Notes: a model not told the origin generated them from the letters alone. A stretch of DNA of 64,000 nt from JAJXZP01 sp963787185 (GCA_963787185.1 CAWBCC010000021.1:62001-126000), one strand, 5' to 3'; numbered from the stretch's first letter, positions 47,983 to 57,120 are shown. Program-made: numbers and translations.

Positions 47983-49257
47983 TCACACGCACGACAGCTC
48001 TTCCTCCACTTCGGCCAGGAACGCGTCCACCTTCTCCCTGTCCCGGGCGCTCCCGTAGAGGTTGGAGCTCAGCGTGATCGTCCCGTCGAAGCCCGAGAGC
48101 GCGAGCTGGAAATGGGGCTTGTGCTTTATGGAGCCGCAGACGTAGGTCGAGGCGACGGAGCATCCTTCGAAGACGAGTCGCTTCGCGTCGAGATCGCCGA
48201 GGTTGGTCATGCAGAGGAGGGGATGCCGCAGGCCGGCCCGGAGCAGGCTTTCGGCCTTGCGCTCCCCGAAGAGCGAGAAGAGCAGCGACATCTTCAGGTA
48301 GCCGCCCAGGCCGAGGTTCCGCCTTTTGAGACCGTCCATCAGGGACTTGGCCTTCGACAGCGTCGCCTCGAAGTCTTCGCCCTCGCTCTGTCGCAGGCGC
48401 GTGACGGCCGTGGAGGCCAGGTTGCGCAGGGCCGCGAACTCGCGCGAGGGCAGGTGGCGTCTCATGTCGATCATGATCGGGACTTCGAGCCCTTCCAGGG
48501 CCGGCGGCCCGAGGACACGGGCCAGGACGCGGTAGTAGGCGGCGAGGGCCGCGTCGTTGAGGGTCGCGCCCCGGGCCTTGCAATAGTCCTTGAGCCGGGC
48601 GACCTTGTCGCGGTCCACGATTCTGGTCGCAATGAAGGGATGGAGCTCGCCGCCAGAGTCGAAGGGGAAGGTCAGCTTCCCGGTCCTGTTGCTGTCGCCG
48701 CGCTGGGCGAACCAGGCGCGAAGCTTGGTGCCCGGCCCGAAAGCCCGCGTCACGTCGGCGATGCCCCGGTACCCGTCGATCTTCGCGGCGGGGACGGGAC
48801 CCGGCTCTCCGCGTCCCCGGCCGCCGAGACGCGAGTAGCAGTCGCAGAGGAAGTAGAGATAGTCCTTGAAGCCGGCGCCGTCGGCAATCATGTGGTTCAT
48901 GGTCACCGCGAGGGCGCTGCGTTCTCCCCGGAGCAGGCAGAGCCGGAGCTGGGGGCCCTCTTCTTCCCGGATCCTGTAGGTCCTCCCTGACTCGAAGGCA
49001 GTCTCGTCGCCGGCAGCCGCGAAGGCCCGCTCGAGATCGGCCTCCGGGAGGCTTTCCCATCGGCTGCGGCCCGGAGCCGCGACGTACCTGGTCGCGAGGA
49101 TCGGGATCGACTGAAGCGAGAGAGTCACCGCTTTTCGGAGCCTCTCCTCGTCGAGTCGCGACTGGAGTCGGATCTCGGCGTGGACCTGATGGTCGTTGAA
49201 TCCCGTTTCGTCGAAGAGGAGCTGCATCCGATCGAAGATTTCCGCCCGGTATTCCAT
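47983..49257 (-). CDS. Condensation-superfamily acyltransferase-like protein
   Basis: 424-aa protein of the CoA-dependent acyltransferase/condensation superfamily. The active-site motif HHxxxDG appears as NHMIADGAGF at about residue 122 with the catalytic His kept. A second conserved region is CKARGATLNDAALAAYYRVL with DMRRHLP, as in alcohol acetyltransferase and wax-ester-synthase-like proteins. Substrate unknown, perhaps a lipid or acyl alcohol. Divergent from a TetR-type regulator 86 bp away, with an inverted repeat between, so probably controlled by it. Confidence 0.78.
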   Translation of the reverse strand: MEYRAEIFDRMQLLFDETGFNDHQVHAEIRLQSRLDEERLRKAVTLSLQSIPILATRYVAAPGRSRWESLPEADLERAFAAAGDETAFESGRTYRIREEEGPQLRLCLLRGERSALAVTMNHMIADGAGFKDYLYFLCDCYSRLGGRGRGEPGPVPAAKIDGYRGIADVTRAFGPGTKLRAWFAQRGDSNRTGKLTFPFDSGGELHPFIATRIVDRDKVARLKDYCKARGATLNDAALAAYYRVLARVLGPPALEGLEVPIMIDMRRHLPSREFAALRNLASTAVTRLRQSEGEDFEATLSKAKSLMDGLKRRNLGLGGYLKMSLLFSLFGERKAESLLRAGLRHPLLCMTNLGDLDAKRLVFEGCSVASTYVCGSIKHKPHFQLALSGFDGTITLSSNLYGSARDREKVDAFLAEVEEELSCV

Positions 49258-49297
49258 GGGTCTGGAATCTATTGATTTCGATGCCCGAAGTCAATAC

Positions 49298-49312
49298 TAT
49301 TGGTATCCAATA
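49298..49312. promoter_or_regulatory. Possible TetR operator between divergent genes
   Basis: TATTGG-TAT-CCAATA, perfect 6-bp arms in the 86-bp gap between the acyltransferase and the TetR gene. Confidence 0.45.
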
Positions 49313-49343
49313 TCGACGGTATCGAAAAACGGGAGGCGACGAA

Positions 49344-50066
49344 ATGGCTTCGGACAGCGAATCGGAACCGGCCGGGGGCGGGCGGATCAAACGCGTCAGG
49401 CGGGAGGACGTGCGGCGCCGGATTCTCGACGCAGCCTACGGCGTGTTCGCGGAACGCGGCTACGAGGGGGCGAGTCTCGAGCGCGTGGCCGAGGCCGCAG
49501 GCTTCAGCAAGGGCGCCGTCTATTCGAACTTCGCCAACAAGGACGAGCTCTTCTACGAACTCATCGCCGCGCGCATCGACGAACGCGCCCGGGCAGTCCG
49601 GGAGTCGGCCGGCCGGCGGAGGGCCGCGGCCGGGAAGGAGCCGCGACCGCGCGGTTCCGCGCGGGGGGCGGATAGGAAGAACGCGGAGACGATCGCCCGA
49701 CTCGCCGGCCGGGAGTTGCGCGAGATGGGCTCGGCCGATCCCGGCTGGCAGACGCTCTTCATCGAGTTCTGGCTGCGCTGCGCGAAGAACGACGAGCTCC
49801 GCGCGAAGCTCGCAGAAAAGCGGCGGCTCATGCGAAGGAAGATAGCCGAACTCATCGAAGACGAGGCGGCCGCCTCGGGGAACGTCCTGGGAGCCCGCGA
49901 GGCGATGGATCTGGCGACGATCGTGCTGGCCCTGTCCAACGGCCTGGGAATAGAGGGCATCATCGACCCGAAGGCCGTCAGGCCCGCGCTTTTCGGAGAT
50001 GTCCTGGCCAGGATCGTCACGGGCCGCGTTTCGCCGGCCTCCGTCTCCGGTACTCGTACATCATGA
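49344..50066 (+). CDS. TetR-family regulator
   Basis: 240 aa. N-terminal HTH (DVRRRILDAAYGVFAERGYE, then SLERVAEAAGFSKGAVYSNF, FANKDELFYEL) with a typical ligand domain; an Arg-rich linker at about 90-120 is unusual. Start at 49344 with GGAGG before; the frame runs further upstream without coding signal. Its last 50 bases overlap the end of the convergent RNA methyltransferase gene. Probably represses the divergent acyltransferase. Confidence 0.9.
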   Translation: MASDSESEPAGGGRIKRVRREDVRRRILDAAYGVFAERGYEGASLERVAEAAGFSKGAVYSNFANKDELFYELIAARIDERARAVRESAGRRRAAAGKEPRPRGSARGADRKNAETIARLAGRELREMGSADPGWQTLFIEFWLRCAKNDELRAKLAEKRRLMRRKIAELIEDEAAASGNVLGAREAMDLATIVLALSNGLGIEGIIDPKAVRPALFGDVLARIVTGRVSPASVSGTRTS

Positions 50067-50754
50067 CGGCCGCCGCGGCCGACACGTTGAGCGAGTCCAC
50101 ATGCCCGGCCTGGCGTATCGAGAGGCACGCGTCGCACTCGTCCTTGAGCAGGCGGGAAACGCCGGCGCCCTCGTTGCCGAAGACCAGGGCACAGCGCTCC
50201 GGCAGCTCGGCGGCCGCGATGTCTTCTCCGGCCATGTCGGCCGCGTAGCTCCAGAAGCCGGCGGCCTGCAGGCGACGGAGGGCCGAGGCCAGATTGGGCA
50301 CGACCGCCACGGGGACGTAGGCGAGGGCGCCGGCCGAGGCCCGGGCCGCAGCAGAACTGAGGGTCGCGGACCGCCTGCGGGGCACGAGGACCAGGTCGGC
50401 AGCGAAGACATCGGCCGAGCGTATGATCGCCCCAAGGTTCTGCGGGTCTTCGAGATGGTCGAGCACGATGACGAGGGCGGGTCCCGAGACGGAGGCGAGG
50501 AAGCCTTCGAGGTCGGTTTCGTTCCCTTCGTCGTCATCTTCGAGCTCGAGGACGAGGCCGCGGTTGTTCGGGGCCAGGCGATCGAGCTCGTCCCTGGTCC
50601 GGCGCGACACCGGCAGGCCGAGCTTGGCGGCCAGCTCCAGAATGCTCTTGATTCTGGGGCCCGTGCCCGAGACCAGCAGGTTCCCTTCGAGGCCCTCAGC
50701 GCGCGAAGAGCGGAGCAGCTCTTCCACCGCGTGGAATCCGGTGATTCTTCGCAT
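50017..50754 (-). CDS. rlmB: SpoU/TrmH-family rRNA 2'-O-methyltransferase (RlmB-like)
   Basis: 245 aa. Substrate-binding domain at the N-terminus (ITGFHAVEELL) and SPOUT knot with all three motifs: VLDHLEDPQNLGAIIRSADV, FGNEGAGVSRLL and SLNVSAAAAVMMYE. RlmB methylates G2251 of 23S rRNA; related TrmH enzymes act on other sites. The gene overlaps the TetR gene tail by 50 bp, convergent. Confidence 0.9.
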   Translation of the reverse strand: MRRITGFHAVEELLRSSRAEGLEGNLLVSGTGPRIKSILELAAKLGLPVSRRTRDELDRLAPNNRGLVLELEDDDEGNETDLEGFLASVSGPALVIVLDHLEDPQNLGAIIRSADVFAADLVLVPRRRSATLSSAAARASAGALAYVPVAVVPNLASALRRLQAAGFWSYAADMAGEDIAAAELPERCALVFGNEGAGVSRLLKDECDACLSIRQAGHVDSLNVSAAAAVMMYEYRRRRPAKRGP

Positions 50755-50844
50755 GGGGCGAGTCTAGACTCCGGCCGCGGCGCTGGGCAAGCGGCGGCTC
50801 CTGTCGGGCCGTCGTCCGCGTGCTCAAGGCATTCCGGCAGCCTC

Positions 50845-51438
50845 TCAGTCCAGGAGCGAGCGGGCCAGCTCGAGCCAATCCCTGTCCTGCTCGGCCAGAC
50901 CCTGGGGCAGGAGGTCGTCGATGAGGAGGCTGGCCCAGCCATGAACGCTCGCCCAGAGGGAGAGAGCGAGGGCGCCGCCCTCCTGCCCTCTGCGCCATCC
51001 CCTCGCCTGGGCATCGCCGACCGCGCGGACGAGGCAGGCCAGAGCCCGCTCGCTGTTCCGCCTGCACTCTTCGGAATGCAGCTCGTAGCCGAGGCGTGAA
51101 ATCATCAGCTTGTACAGTGCGGGTCTCGCACGGGCGAAATCGACGTAGGCTCGGAAGAGGGCGCGCAGAGCCGCGGTCGGTTCAGCATCCGCGGGAAGCG
51201 GGACGAGCTCGAGCGCATCGGCGAGGAGGCCGAAGCCTTCGGCCGCCAGGCTTACGAGGAGGTCCCGTCTGTCGGCGAAATGGCGGTAGGGCGCGGTCTT
51301 GGATACGCCCGCGCGCTCGGCGAGACCGCGGAGACTGAGTCCTTCCAGGCCGAGGACCTCGATGTCGTCCATGGCCTGAACGAGGAGAGCGGCCTTGAGC
51401 GAGCCGTGGTGATAGGGCCTATCGGGGGACACAGGCAT
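50845..51438 (-). CDS. TetR-family regulator (WHG domain)
   Basis: 197 aa. HTH: PYHHGSLKAALLVQAMDDIE, then SLRGLAERAGVSKTAPYRHF; C-terminal domain with SRLGYELHSEECRRNSE and ASVHGWASLLIDDLLP matches the WHG/TetR_C_33 group. Divergent from the epimerase gene at 51559; two nearly identical 19-bp sites lie between (51473-51491 and 51530-51548). Confidence 0.9.
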   Translation of the reverse strand: MPVSPDRPYHHGSLKAALLVQAMDDIEVLGLEGLSLRGLAERAGVSKTAPYRHFADRRDLLVSLAAEGFGLLADALELVPLPADAEPTAALRALFRAYVDFARARPALYKLMISRLGYELHSEECRRNSERALACLVRAVGDAQARGWRRGQEGGALALSLWASVHGWASLLIDDLLPQGLAEQDRDWLELARSLLD

Positions 51439-51472
51439 ATTCTACATGCCTCGTGCCCTCGGGGCAAGAATA

Positions 51473-51491
51473 ATGTAGGAACTGCCAACAT
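51473..51491. promoter_or_regulatory. Probable TetR operator copy 1
   Basis: ATGTAGGAACTGCCAACAT; repeated 57 bp downstream with two differences. Ends ATGT/ACAT are inverted. Confidence 0.55.
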
Positions 51492-51529
51492 TCTTGTTGA
51501 CGACGCCGGGTTTTATCGGCATTCTATGG

Positions 51530-51548
51530 ATGTAGGCAATGCCAACAT
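51530..51548. promoter_or_regulatory. Probable TetR operator copy 2
   Basis: ATGTAGGCAATGCCAACAT, 11 bp before the epimerase ATG; inner GGCA/TGCC and outer ATGT/ACAT are inverted repeats. Confidence 0.55.
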
Positions 51549-51558
51549 AGGAGATGCC

Positions 51559-52605
51559 ATGAGCGATCACGAATCCAAGGAAGGGCTGCAGGTTGTCTTC
51601 GGATCGGGGCCTGTCGGATCGGCGACTACTCGATATCTCGTCGCGCAGGGTTTTCGAGTCAGGCTGGTGAGTCGCTCGGGGAGGCGTCCTCCCCTGCTTT
51701 TCGACGACCTCACGGAGGCGGAGTCGGGGCGCCTGGAGTTCCTCGCAGCGGACATCGGCGAGGTCGGCGAGGCGGCCCGGGCAGGTGCCGGCGCCTCGCA
51801 CCTATACCATTGCGTAAACCTTCCCTACCAGGACTGGTCGCGGCTCCTGCCGCGATTCCAGGACAATCTCATCGCCGCGGCCCAGGGGCGGGGCGCGGTG
51901 CTGGCGGTGTCGGACAACCTGTACAGCTACAGCCGCGGGACCGCGGTCATCGACGTCGACGCGCCGGAAGACCCGCCTACGCGAAAGGGGGCGCTCCGAA
52001 AGAGTCTCCATGAAGCGCTCGAGCGGGCCGAGAGAGAGCGGGGGCTCGTCTGGACCGCCGTGCGCGCATCCGACTACTACGGCCCCGGAGCCATGCTGCA
52101 AAGCCTGTTCGGCGCCTCGCTTTTCCTGGAACCCCTGTTCCGGAATCGTCGGCCGAATTTCTTCGGCAGCCTCGATCAGCCCCACAGCCTCACCTATGTC
52201 GGCGACTTCGGCCGCGCCCTCGCGACGGCCGCCCTCGATCCCGCGGGCCACGGCCGCACGTGGATCGTGCCGAACGACAGGACTCGTACGGCGCGCGAGA
52301 CCGCCCGGATGTTCATCACGGAGGCGGGGATCGGGAAAATTCCCCGGATCCTGCCGCGTACGCTCATCGCCGCCGCGGGAATTTTCAACCCGCTTCTCGC
52401 CGAGCTCGGGGAGATGCTGTACCAGAAGGAGGAGCCCTACATCGTCGACGGGAGGCACTTCGCCGAGCGCTTCGATTTCTCGCCGACGCCGCTCGAGGAG
52501 GGAATTCGCCGCACGATCGCCTGGTATCGGGCGTTCCGAGATGCAGGGGGCATTCCGGCGGGAAGGAGCCAAGGAGGCACGGAGGGGAGAGAGAAGAAGG
52601 AGTAG
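51559..52605 (+). CDS. NAD(P)-dependent epimerase/reductase-like protein
   Basis: 348-aa extended-SDR/NmrA-like protein. Rossmann start QVVFGSGPVGSATTRYL (GxGxxG variant), then SDNLYSYSRG with the region of catalytic Ser/Tyr, RASDYYGPGAM and LTYVGDFGRALATAAL. Function not assignable beyond a nucleotide-binding oxidoreductase or epimerase. Start at 51559 with GGAG six bases upstream; the longer frame is non-coding. Likely repressed by the divergent TetR. Confidence 0.8.
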   Translation: MSDHESKEGLQVVFGSGPVGSATTRYLVAQGFRVRLVSRSGRRPPLLFDDLTEAESGRLEFLAADIGEVGEAARAGAGASHLYHCVNLPYQDWSRLLPRFQDNLIAAAQGRGAVLAVSDNLYSYSRGTAVIDVDAPEDPPTRKGALRKSLHEALERAERERGLVWTAVRASDYYGPGAMLQSLFGASLFLEPLFRNRRPNFFGSLDQPHSLTYVGDFGRALATAALDPAGHGRTWIVPNDRTRTARETARMFITEAGIGKIPRILPRTLIAAAGIFNPLLAELGEMLYQKEEPYIVDGRHFAERFDFSPTPLEEGIRRTIAWYRAFRDAGGIPAGRSQGGTEGREKKE

Positions 52606-52847
52606 ATGGGGAGGGCGAGTAAATAGGGAAAACGAGTAACCGTAGGGCGTGGCGGCGGTGCCGGGGAAGCCGTCGATAGTGCCCGCGTACGAGGTTGAGC
52701 CTGATTGGCCTGAGTCCGTGTCGCTTTGGCTTTGCATTGCCGGACGGCGGGTGTCGATGAAGAAACTGGGAGGCGGCGGAGAGACAGCGAGCCGCCTCCC
52801 AGTTTCTTCATCGACAGGACCCGCCCGGCAAAGTGATCAGAAAGCGT
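52606..52847. other. Intergenic region with a long hairpin
   Basis: Apart from the inverted repeat at 52747-52824 nothing is recognised. Confidence 0.5.
52747..52824. terminator. Long inverted repeat, possible bidirectional terminator or MITE
   Basis: A 25-bp perfect stem (52753-52777 with 52791-52815, 13-nt loop) extended outward by GCGGGT/ACCCGC after a three-base bulge. It lies between convergent genes, as a bidirectional terminator would, but lacks T runs and is longer than most. Confidence 0.5.
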
Positions 52848-53669
52848 TCACGGCATCACCGTGAACTCCTGCACGACCTGGATGTTGCTCTCGACCGACT
52901 GCACTCCCGGCACTTCGCGGGCGGCCGCGACCGCGAGATCGATGGCCGACTGCGTGTTCGAAACGCCGTGGAGCACCACACGCCCCCCCTCGGCCTTGGC
53001 TTCCAGAAAGTGGATCGGGACTTTCCTGCCGTATATGATCTCGGTGACGACGCCTTGGCCGAGTATGAGCTCCGCGATCGTTCCGCGTCCGGCCTCTTCC
53101 TTCGGCGCGTCGACGAGGCTCCGGCGAATCTGGTCTACGAGCCTGGCCGCCTTGGGTACGTCCAACCGCGCAGTGTTGAGAGCGAAGTCGTATTCGCGGG
53201 GATCCTGCCAATCGGCGGAGAAGAAATACTTGTTGAAGCCGGTACGGTCATGGTCGCTCTGCTGGATGATCTGGACGGCATGTCGCTCGTCGCACTTGTA
53301 GAAGTCCACGATGCGTTCGACCCGGACGGACATCGGCGCCACGAAGAGGACACTGACGAGGCTCGGGACGTTCCGGAAAACGGACTGCCCACCCCGGCCG
53401 ACGATTATGCACTCGCCGCCCGCCGCCTCTTCGAAGAGCGCCGTCTTCAGGAAGTGGAGATAGTCGTCCCGCTCCTGCGACAGGGAGGCCCAGAAGCCGG
53501 GCTTCTTTTCGTCGTATTTCTGACGCTTTTCGGGGCCGATGCCGAAATCGCCTAACCTCTTTTCGACGTACTCGCGATCGATGAGCTTGTAGCCGGTGAC
53601 TTGGGCGAGCTCGCGCGCGATGTCCTCTCCGAGAGTCGCGAGCCCGCGGGAGATGGTGATGATGGCCAT
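52848..53669 (-). CDS. Cytidylate-kinase-like protein fused to BON domain
   Basis: 273 aa. Residues 1 to about 190 match the cytidylate-kinase-like family (ITISRGLATLGEDIARELAQ at the P-loop position, IDREYVEKRL, IIVGRGGQSVFRN, TGFNKYFFSADWQDPREYD). The P-loop lacks a clear GxxxxGKS/T. Residues about 195-270 form a BON domain (VVLHGVSNTQSAIDLAVAAA, then VPGVQSVESNI). BON domains bind lipid or act in envelope proteins, so a cytosolic kinase-like fusion is unusual. GGAGGCG before the ATG at 53669. Substrate unknown. Confidence 0.8.
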   Translation of the reverse strand: MAIITISRGLATLGEDIARELAQVTGYKLIDREYVEKRLGDFGIGPEKRQKYDEKKPGFWASLSQERDDYLHFLKTALFEEAAGGECIIVGRGGQSVFRNVPSLVSVLFVAPMSVRVERIVDFYKCDERHAVQIIQQSDHDRTGFNKYFFSADWQDPREYDFALNTARLDVPKAARLVDQIRRSLVDAPKEEAGRGTIAELILGQGVVTEIIYGRKVPIHFLEAKAEGGRVVLHGVSNTQSAIDLAVAAAREVPGVQSVESNIQVVQEFTVMP

Positions 53670-53769
53670 GGTTCGCCTCCGTTTCCCGTCGCCTTAAATC
53701 TAGGCCCAATCGCCGGACAAGTCAAACTTCGACCGGAAGGCGCATTGCGCGCGCGGCCTTCGCGGCGCT

Positions 53770-55191
53770 ATGCTCTTCTTCATGAGCATACGTTTGCATT
53801 CCGAGGGCGGAGCCGGCGAGGTCACCGGCTCCAAGCATGTCCTGAGCGTCGACGGCGCACGTTGCCTGATCGACTGCGGGGCCTTCCAGGGGAAGCGCGA
53901 GACGGCGGAGCAGAAGAACCGCACCCTCGTTCCCGATCCGGAGTCCATCTCCTCCGTGATTCTCACCCACGCCCATTTCGACCACTGCGGCATGCTGCCC
54001 CTGCTGTCCAAGCGGGGCTACCGCGGCAACATCTACGCGACGCCCGCGACGCGGGATCTCGCCGGGGTGGTCATGATGGACTCTGCGGCCATCCAGGCCC
54101 GGGACGCCGACTACCTGGGGCGGCAGGCGGGGAAGAAGGGCCAGACCTTCGACTGGAAGCCTCTCTACGACGAGGAGGACGTGATCGAGGCGACGAGCCA
54201 GTTCATCACGGCCTCGTACAACCGTCCCCTCCCGATCGGCGACGGGCTCAAGATCGAGCTCTACGACGCGGGCCACATCCTCGGGTCGGCGATCTGCTGC
54301 ACGCACGCGCGGGATCGCTCGGGGCGCGAGGTCGTCATCGCCTTCACGGGAGACCTGGGGCGCAAGGGCAAGCCCATCATCCGCGACCCGGCGGTCATTC
54401 CGCCCATGGACTATCTCGTGCTCGAGGCCACCTACGGCGACAGGCGGCACGAATCCACGGAGGACGCGATGGATCGCCTGGGGGCCATCGTCGCCGAGAC
54501 CGCGCAGCGCGGGGGGAAGATCGTCATTCCGGCCTTCGCGATCGAACGCACCCAGGAACTCGTGTTCTACTTCCATCTCCTGGCCGACAAGGGACGCATC
54601 CCGAATATTCCGATCTGGGTCGACTCGCCCATGGCGATCAACGCCACCTCGATCTTCCAGATCCATCCCGAGTGCTACGACCAGGAGACCCACGAGGCCT
54701 TCATCAGGCACCACGAGAATCCCTTCGGCTTCAATGCCCTGCACTTCGCCTCGAGCGTCCAGGACTCCAAGCGCCTGAACGATCTCGAGGGCCCCGCCGT
54801 GATCGTCTCCGCCGACGGCATGTGCGAGGCGGGGCGCATCCAGCACCACCTCATCCACACCATTTCGGATCCGCGGAACACCGTCCTCATCGTGGGCTAC
54901 ATGGCCGAGCACACCCTGGGGCGCAGGTTGCGCGACCGAGAGCCGGAAGTGCGCATCCACGGCGAGATATTCAAGGTGCGCGCCCGGATCGAAGAGATAA
55001 ACGCCTTCTCGGCCCACGCGGACTACCAGGAGGCCTGGGACTGGATGGCGAGTCTCGATCTTTCGCGGCTGAAGAAGGTCTTTCTGGTGCACGGCGAGCC
55101 CGCGGGGCTCTCGCACATGCAGTCCTTCCTGCGCGAAAAGGGAGTGAAGGAAGTGCAGGTGGTCAAGTACGGGGAGCGCTACGACCTCTGA
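53770..55191 (+). CDS. Metallo-beta-lactamase/beta-CASP RNA exonuclease-like protein
   Basis: 473-aa two-domain nuclease (YSH1/RNA-metabolising family). MBL motif 2 THAHFDHCG, further metal ligands in YDAGHILGSA and FTGDLGRKG, beta-CASP motifs VDSPMAINAT and SADGMCEAG, AFSAHADYQEA (motif C) and LVHGEP. Complete. Start is either ATG at 53770 or at 53782 (MSIRLHSEGG); neither has a clear ribosome site and 53782 fits the family better. Its last bases overlap the convergent PepD gene by 13 bp. Confidence 0.88.
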   Translation: MLFFMSIRLHSEGGAGEVTGSKHVLSVDGARCLIDCGAFQGKRETAEQKNRTLVPDPESISSVILTHAHFDHCGMLPLLSKRGYRGNIYATPATRDLAGVVMMDSAAIQARDADYLGRQAGKKGQTFDWKPLYDEEDVIEATSQFITASYNRPLPIGDGLKIELYDAGHILGSAICCTHARDRSGREVVIAFTGDLGRKGKPIIRDPAVIPPMDYLVLEATYGDRRHESTEDAMDRLGAIVAETAQRGGKIVIPAFAIERTQELVFYFHLLADKGRIPNIPIWVDSPMAINATSIFQIHPECYDQETHEAFIRHHENPFGFNALHFASSVQDSKRLNDLEGPAVIVSADGMCEAGRIQHHLIHTISDPRNTVLIVGYMAEHTLGRRLRDREPEVRIHGEIFKVRARIEEINAFSAHADYQEAWDWMASLDLSRLKKVFLVHGEPAGLSHMQSFLREKGVKEVQVVKYGERYDL

Positions 55192-56660
55192 GCCGCGGCG
55201 AGCCGCCCGGCCAGGCCGACCAGGAAGCGCCAGAAGCTCTCCACTGAGGGCAGGTGCACGGCCTCGCGCGGCGAGTGCGGAAAGCGGATCGTCGGCCCTA
55301 TGGACAACATTTCGACCCGCGGGAAGACGGGACGGAAGAGCCCGCACTCGAGCCCGCCGTGGGTGGCCATCACGACCGCTTCAGCGCCGAACAGTTCCCG
55401 GTAGGTGTCCCGGGCCAGGGCGAGGAGGCGGCTGTCCGGCTCCGGCGACCATGCGGGGGCCGCGGCCGGGCGGCTCGTCGAGGCCCCCAGGTCGGCGAAG
55501 ATCGTCTCGACCTCGGCGGCGATCGCCTCTTTCTCCGATTCGCTCGAGCTGCGGACCATGGCCAGGGCTTCGAGGTGGGCCTTCGGCGCGGCGGTCACCT
55601 TCACCATGCCCAGGTTGCACGAGCTCTGCACCATGCCGGGCACGTCGGGGCTCAGGGAAATGAGGCCGTTCGGAAGGGCCAGGATCGAAGCGAGGATGGA
55701 GGCGCTCCGCTCGGCCGGCAGGACCGGAGCGGAGGGGGCGGCCTCGACCGCGGTCGCGCGGAGGCGCGGGTCGGCGGCACCCAGCCGCCTCGTCAGATCC
55801 GCGATAGTCCTCTCGAAGCGAACGCGCCAGTCGCCGCGCGCCGCGGTCGGCACGGCCACGAGGGCGCGCGCCTCCCTCGGTATCGCATTGGCGGCGTTGC
55901 CGCCCTCGAAAGCGGCCAGACGCCACGGGATCCTTTCGCCGCTCCTGAGGAGTATCTCGGCCAGGACGCGGCCGGCGTTGCCGCGTCCCAGGTGGATGTC
56001 CGCCCCGGAGTGACCGCCCAGGAGTCCCTCGACTCCCACCGTCAGCCAGACGTTGCCCTCCGGCGCGGGCTCGCTCCGGAGCTCGAGCTCGGCACGAATG
56101 CGCACCGTTCCGGCGCAGCCGATGCAGAGTTCGGTCCCGACCTCGTGGTCGAGGTTGAGAAGCACGGAGCCGCGGAAAGCCGCGGGCCCGATCGCACGGG
56201 CTCCGCCCATGCCGTCCTCTTCGCCGACCGTGAAGAGGCATTCGAGAGGGCCGTGGACGCATTCGTTCGACTCGATGAAGGCCAGGGCCGCGGCCACGCC
56301 TATGCCGTCGTCGGCGCCGAGAGTGGTTCCGGACGCTTCGAGCCAGTCGGGCTCGGTCGCGCTGAGGCGGGGCCGGATGGGATCGCGCCCAAAATCGTGC
56401 ATCGCGCCGCTCTCCGACTGGCCGACCATGTCGAGGTGGGCCTGGAGCACGAGGCCCGGGGCGGACTCGTGACCCGGCGTAGCCGGCGCACGGAGCAGAA
56501 GGTTGCCGGCGGCGTCCTCGACGGCGTCGATGCCCTCGGCGAGCGCGCGATCGCGTATCCAGCGGACGAGTGCGGCCTCGTTCCGGGAAGTGTGGGGGAT
56601 CGCGCAGATTTCGGAGAATATCGACCACAGGGGTCGGGGAGCGAGAGTTTCCGGCTTCAT
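55179..56660 (-). CDS. pepD: Aminoacyl-histidine dipeptidase (PepD)
   Basis: 493-aa M20-family dipeptidase (Xaa-His and other dipeptides, Zn2+). Metal ligands: His in LQAHLDMVGQ, Asp in TLGADDGIGVA, Glu in FTVGEEDGMGGA; late MATHGGLECGLF with the last ligand. The lid domain is in the middle (ELRSEPAPEGNVWLTVGVEG). Complete. Followed on the minus strand, after the convergent nuclease, by nothing; upstream RpiB gene ends 16 bp before its start, so they may be co-transcribed. Confidence 0.92.
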   Translation of the reverse strand: MKPETLAPRPLWSIFSEICAIPHTSRNEAALVRWIRDRALAEGIDAVEDAAGNLLLRAPATPGHESAPGLVLQAHLDMVGQSESGAMHDFGRDPIRPRLSATEPDWLEASGTTLGADDGIGVAAALAFIESNECVHGPLECLFTVGEEDGMGGARAIGPAAFRGSVLLNLDHEVGTELCIGCAGTVRIRAELELRSEPAPEGNVWLTVGVEGLLGGHSGADIHLGRGNAGRVLAEILLRSGERIPWRLAAFEGGNAANAIPREARALVAVPTAARGDWRVRFERTIADLTRRLGAADPRLRATAVEAAPSAPVLPAERSASILASILALPNGLISLSPDVPGMVQSSCNLGMVKVTAAPKAHLEALAMVRSSSESEKEAIAAEVETIFADLGASTSRPAAAPAWSPEPDSRLLALARDTYRELFGAEAVVMATHGGLECGLFRPVFPRVEMLSIGPTIRFPHSPREAVHLPSVESFWRFLVGLAGRLAAAQRS

Positions 56661-56676
56661 GGCTCCGCGGGCCCTT

Positions 56677-57120
56677 TCATCGGCGGTCCGCGACCTGATC
56701 TATCTTGGCGACGCGGGTCGAGTGGCGGCCCCCCTCGAACTTCGCATTCATGAAAGCCGCCAGAATCGTCGCCGGCGGCACCGTGTAGGTGACGCGCCCG
56801 CCGAAGGCCACGAAGTTCGCGTCGTTGTGCTCGCGCGCCATCCGGGCGGTGTACTCGTCGTGGATGACGGCGCAGCGGATGCCTCGGACCCTGTTGGCGG
56901 CCATCGACATGCCGATGCCCGTTCCACAGAGAAGAATGCCGAATTCGTAGCCGCCCTTCTTGTATTCGGCGCAGGCCTCGGCGGCCTTGTCCGGATAATC
57001 CACGCTCTCCTCGGTATCGACGCCGAGATTGACGACCTCGTGTCCCTTGGATTCGAGCCAGGAGAGGAGTTCGCGCTTGAGGGCGACAGCCCCGTGATCG
57101 TTGGCGATGATGACTTTCAT
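56677..57120 (-). CDS. rpiB: Ribose-5-phosphate isomerase B
   Basis: 147-aa RpiB. MKVIIANDHGAVALK start, phosphate and catalytic segment LLCGTGIGMSMAANRVRGI with the active-site Cys, and AREHNDANFVAFGGR. Interconverts ribose- and ribulose-5-phosphate. Normal length. Just upstream of pepD on the same strand. Confidence 0.95.
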   Translation of the reverse strand: MKVIIANDHGAVALKRELLSWLESKGHEVVNLGVDTEESVDYPDKAAEACAEYKKGGYEFGILLCGTGIGMSMAANRVRGIRCAVIHDEYTARMAREHNDANFVAFGGRVTYTVPPATILAAFMNAKFEGGRHSTRVAKIDQVADRR

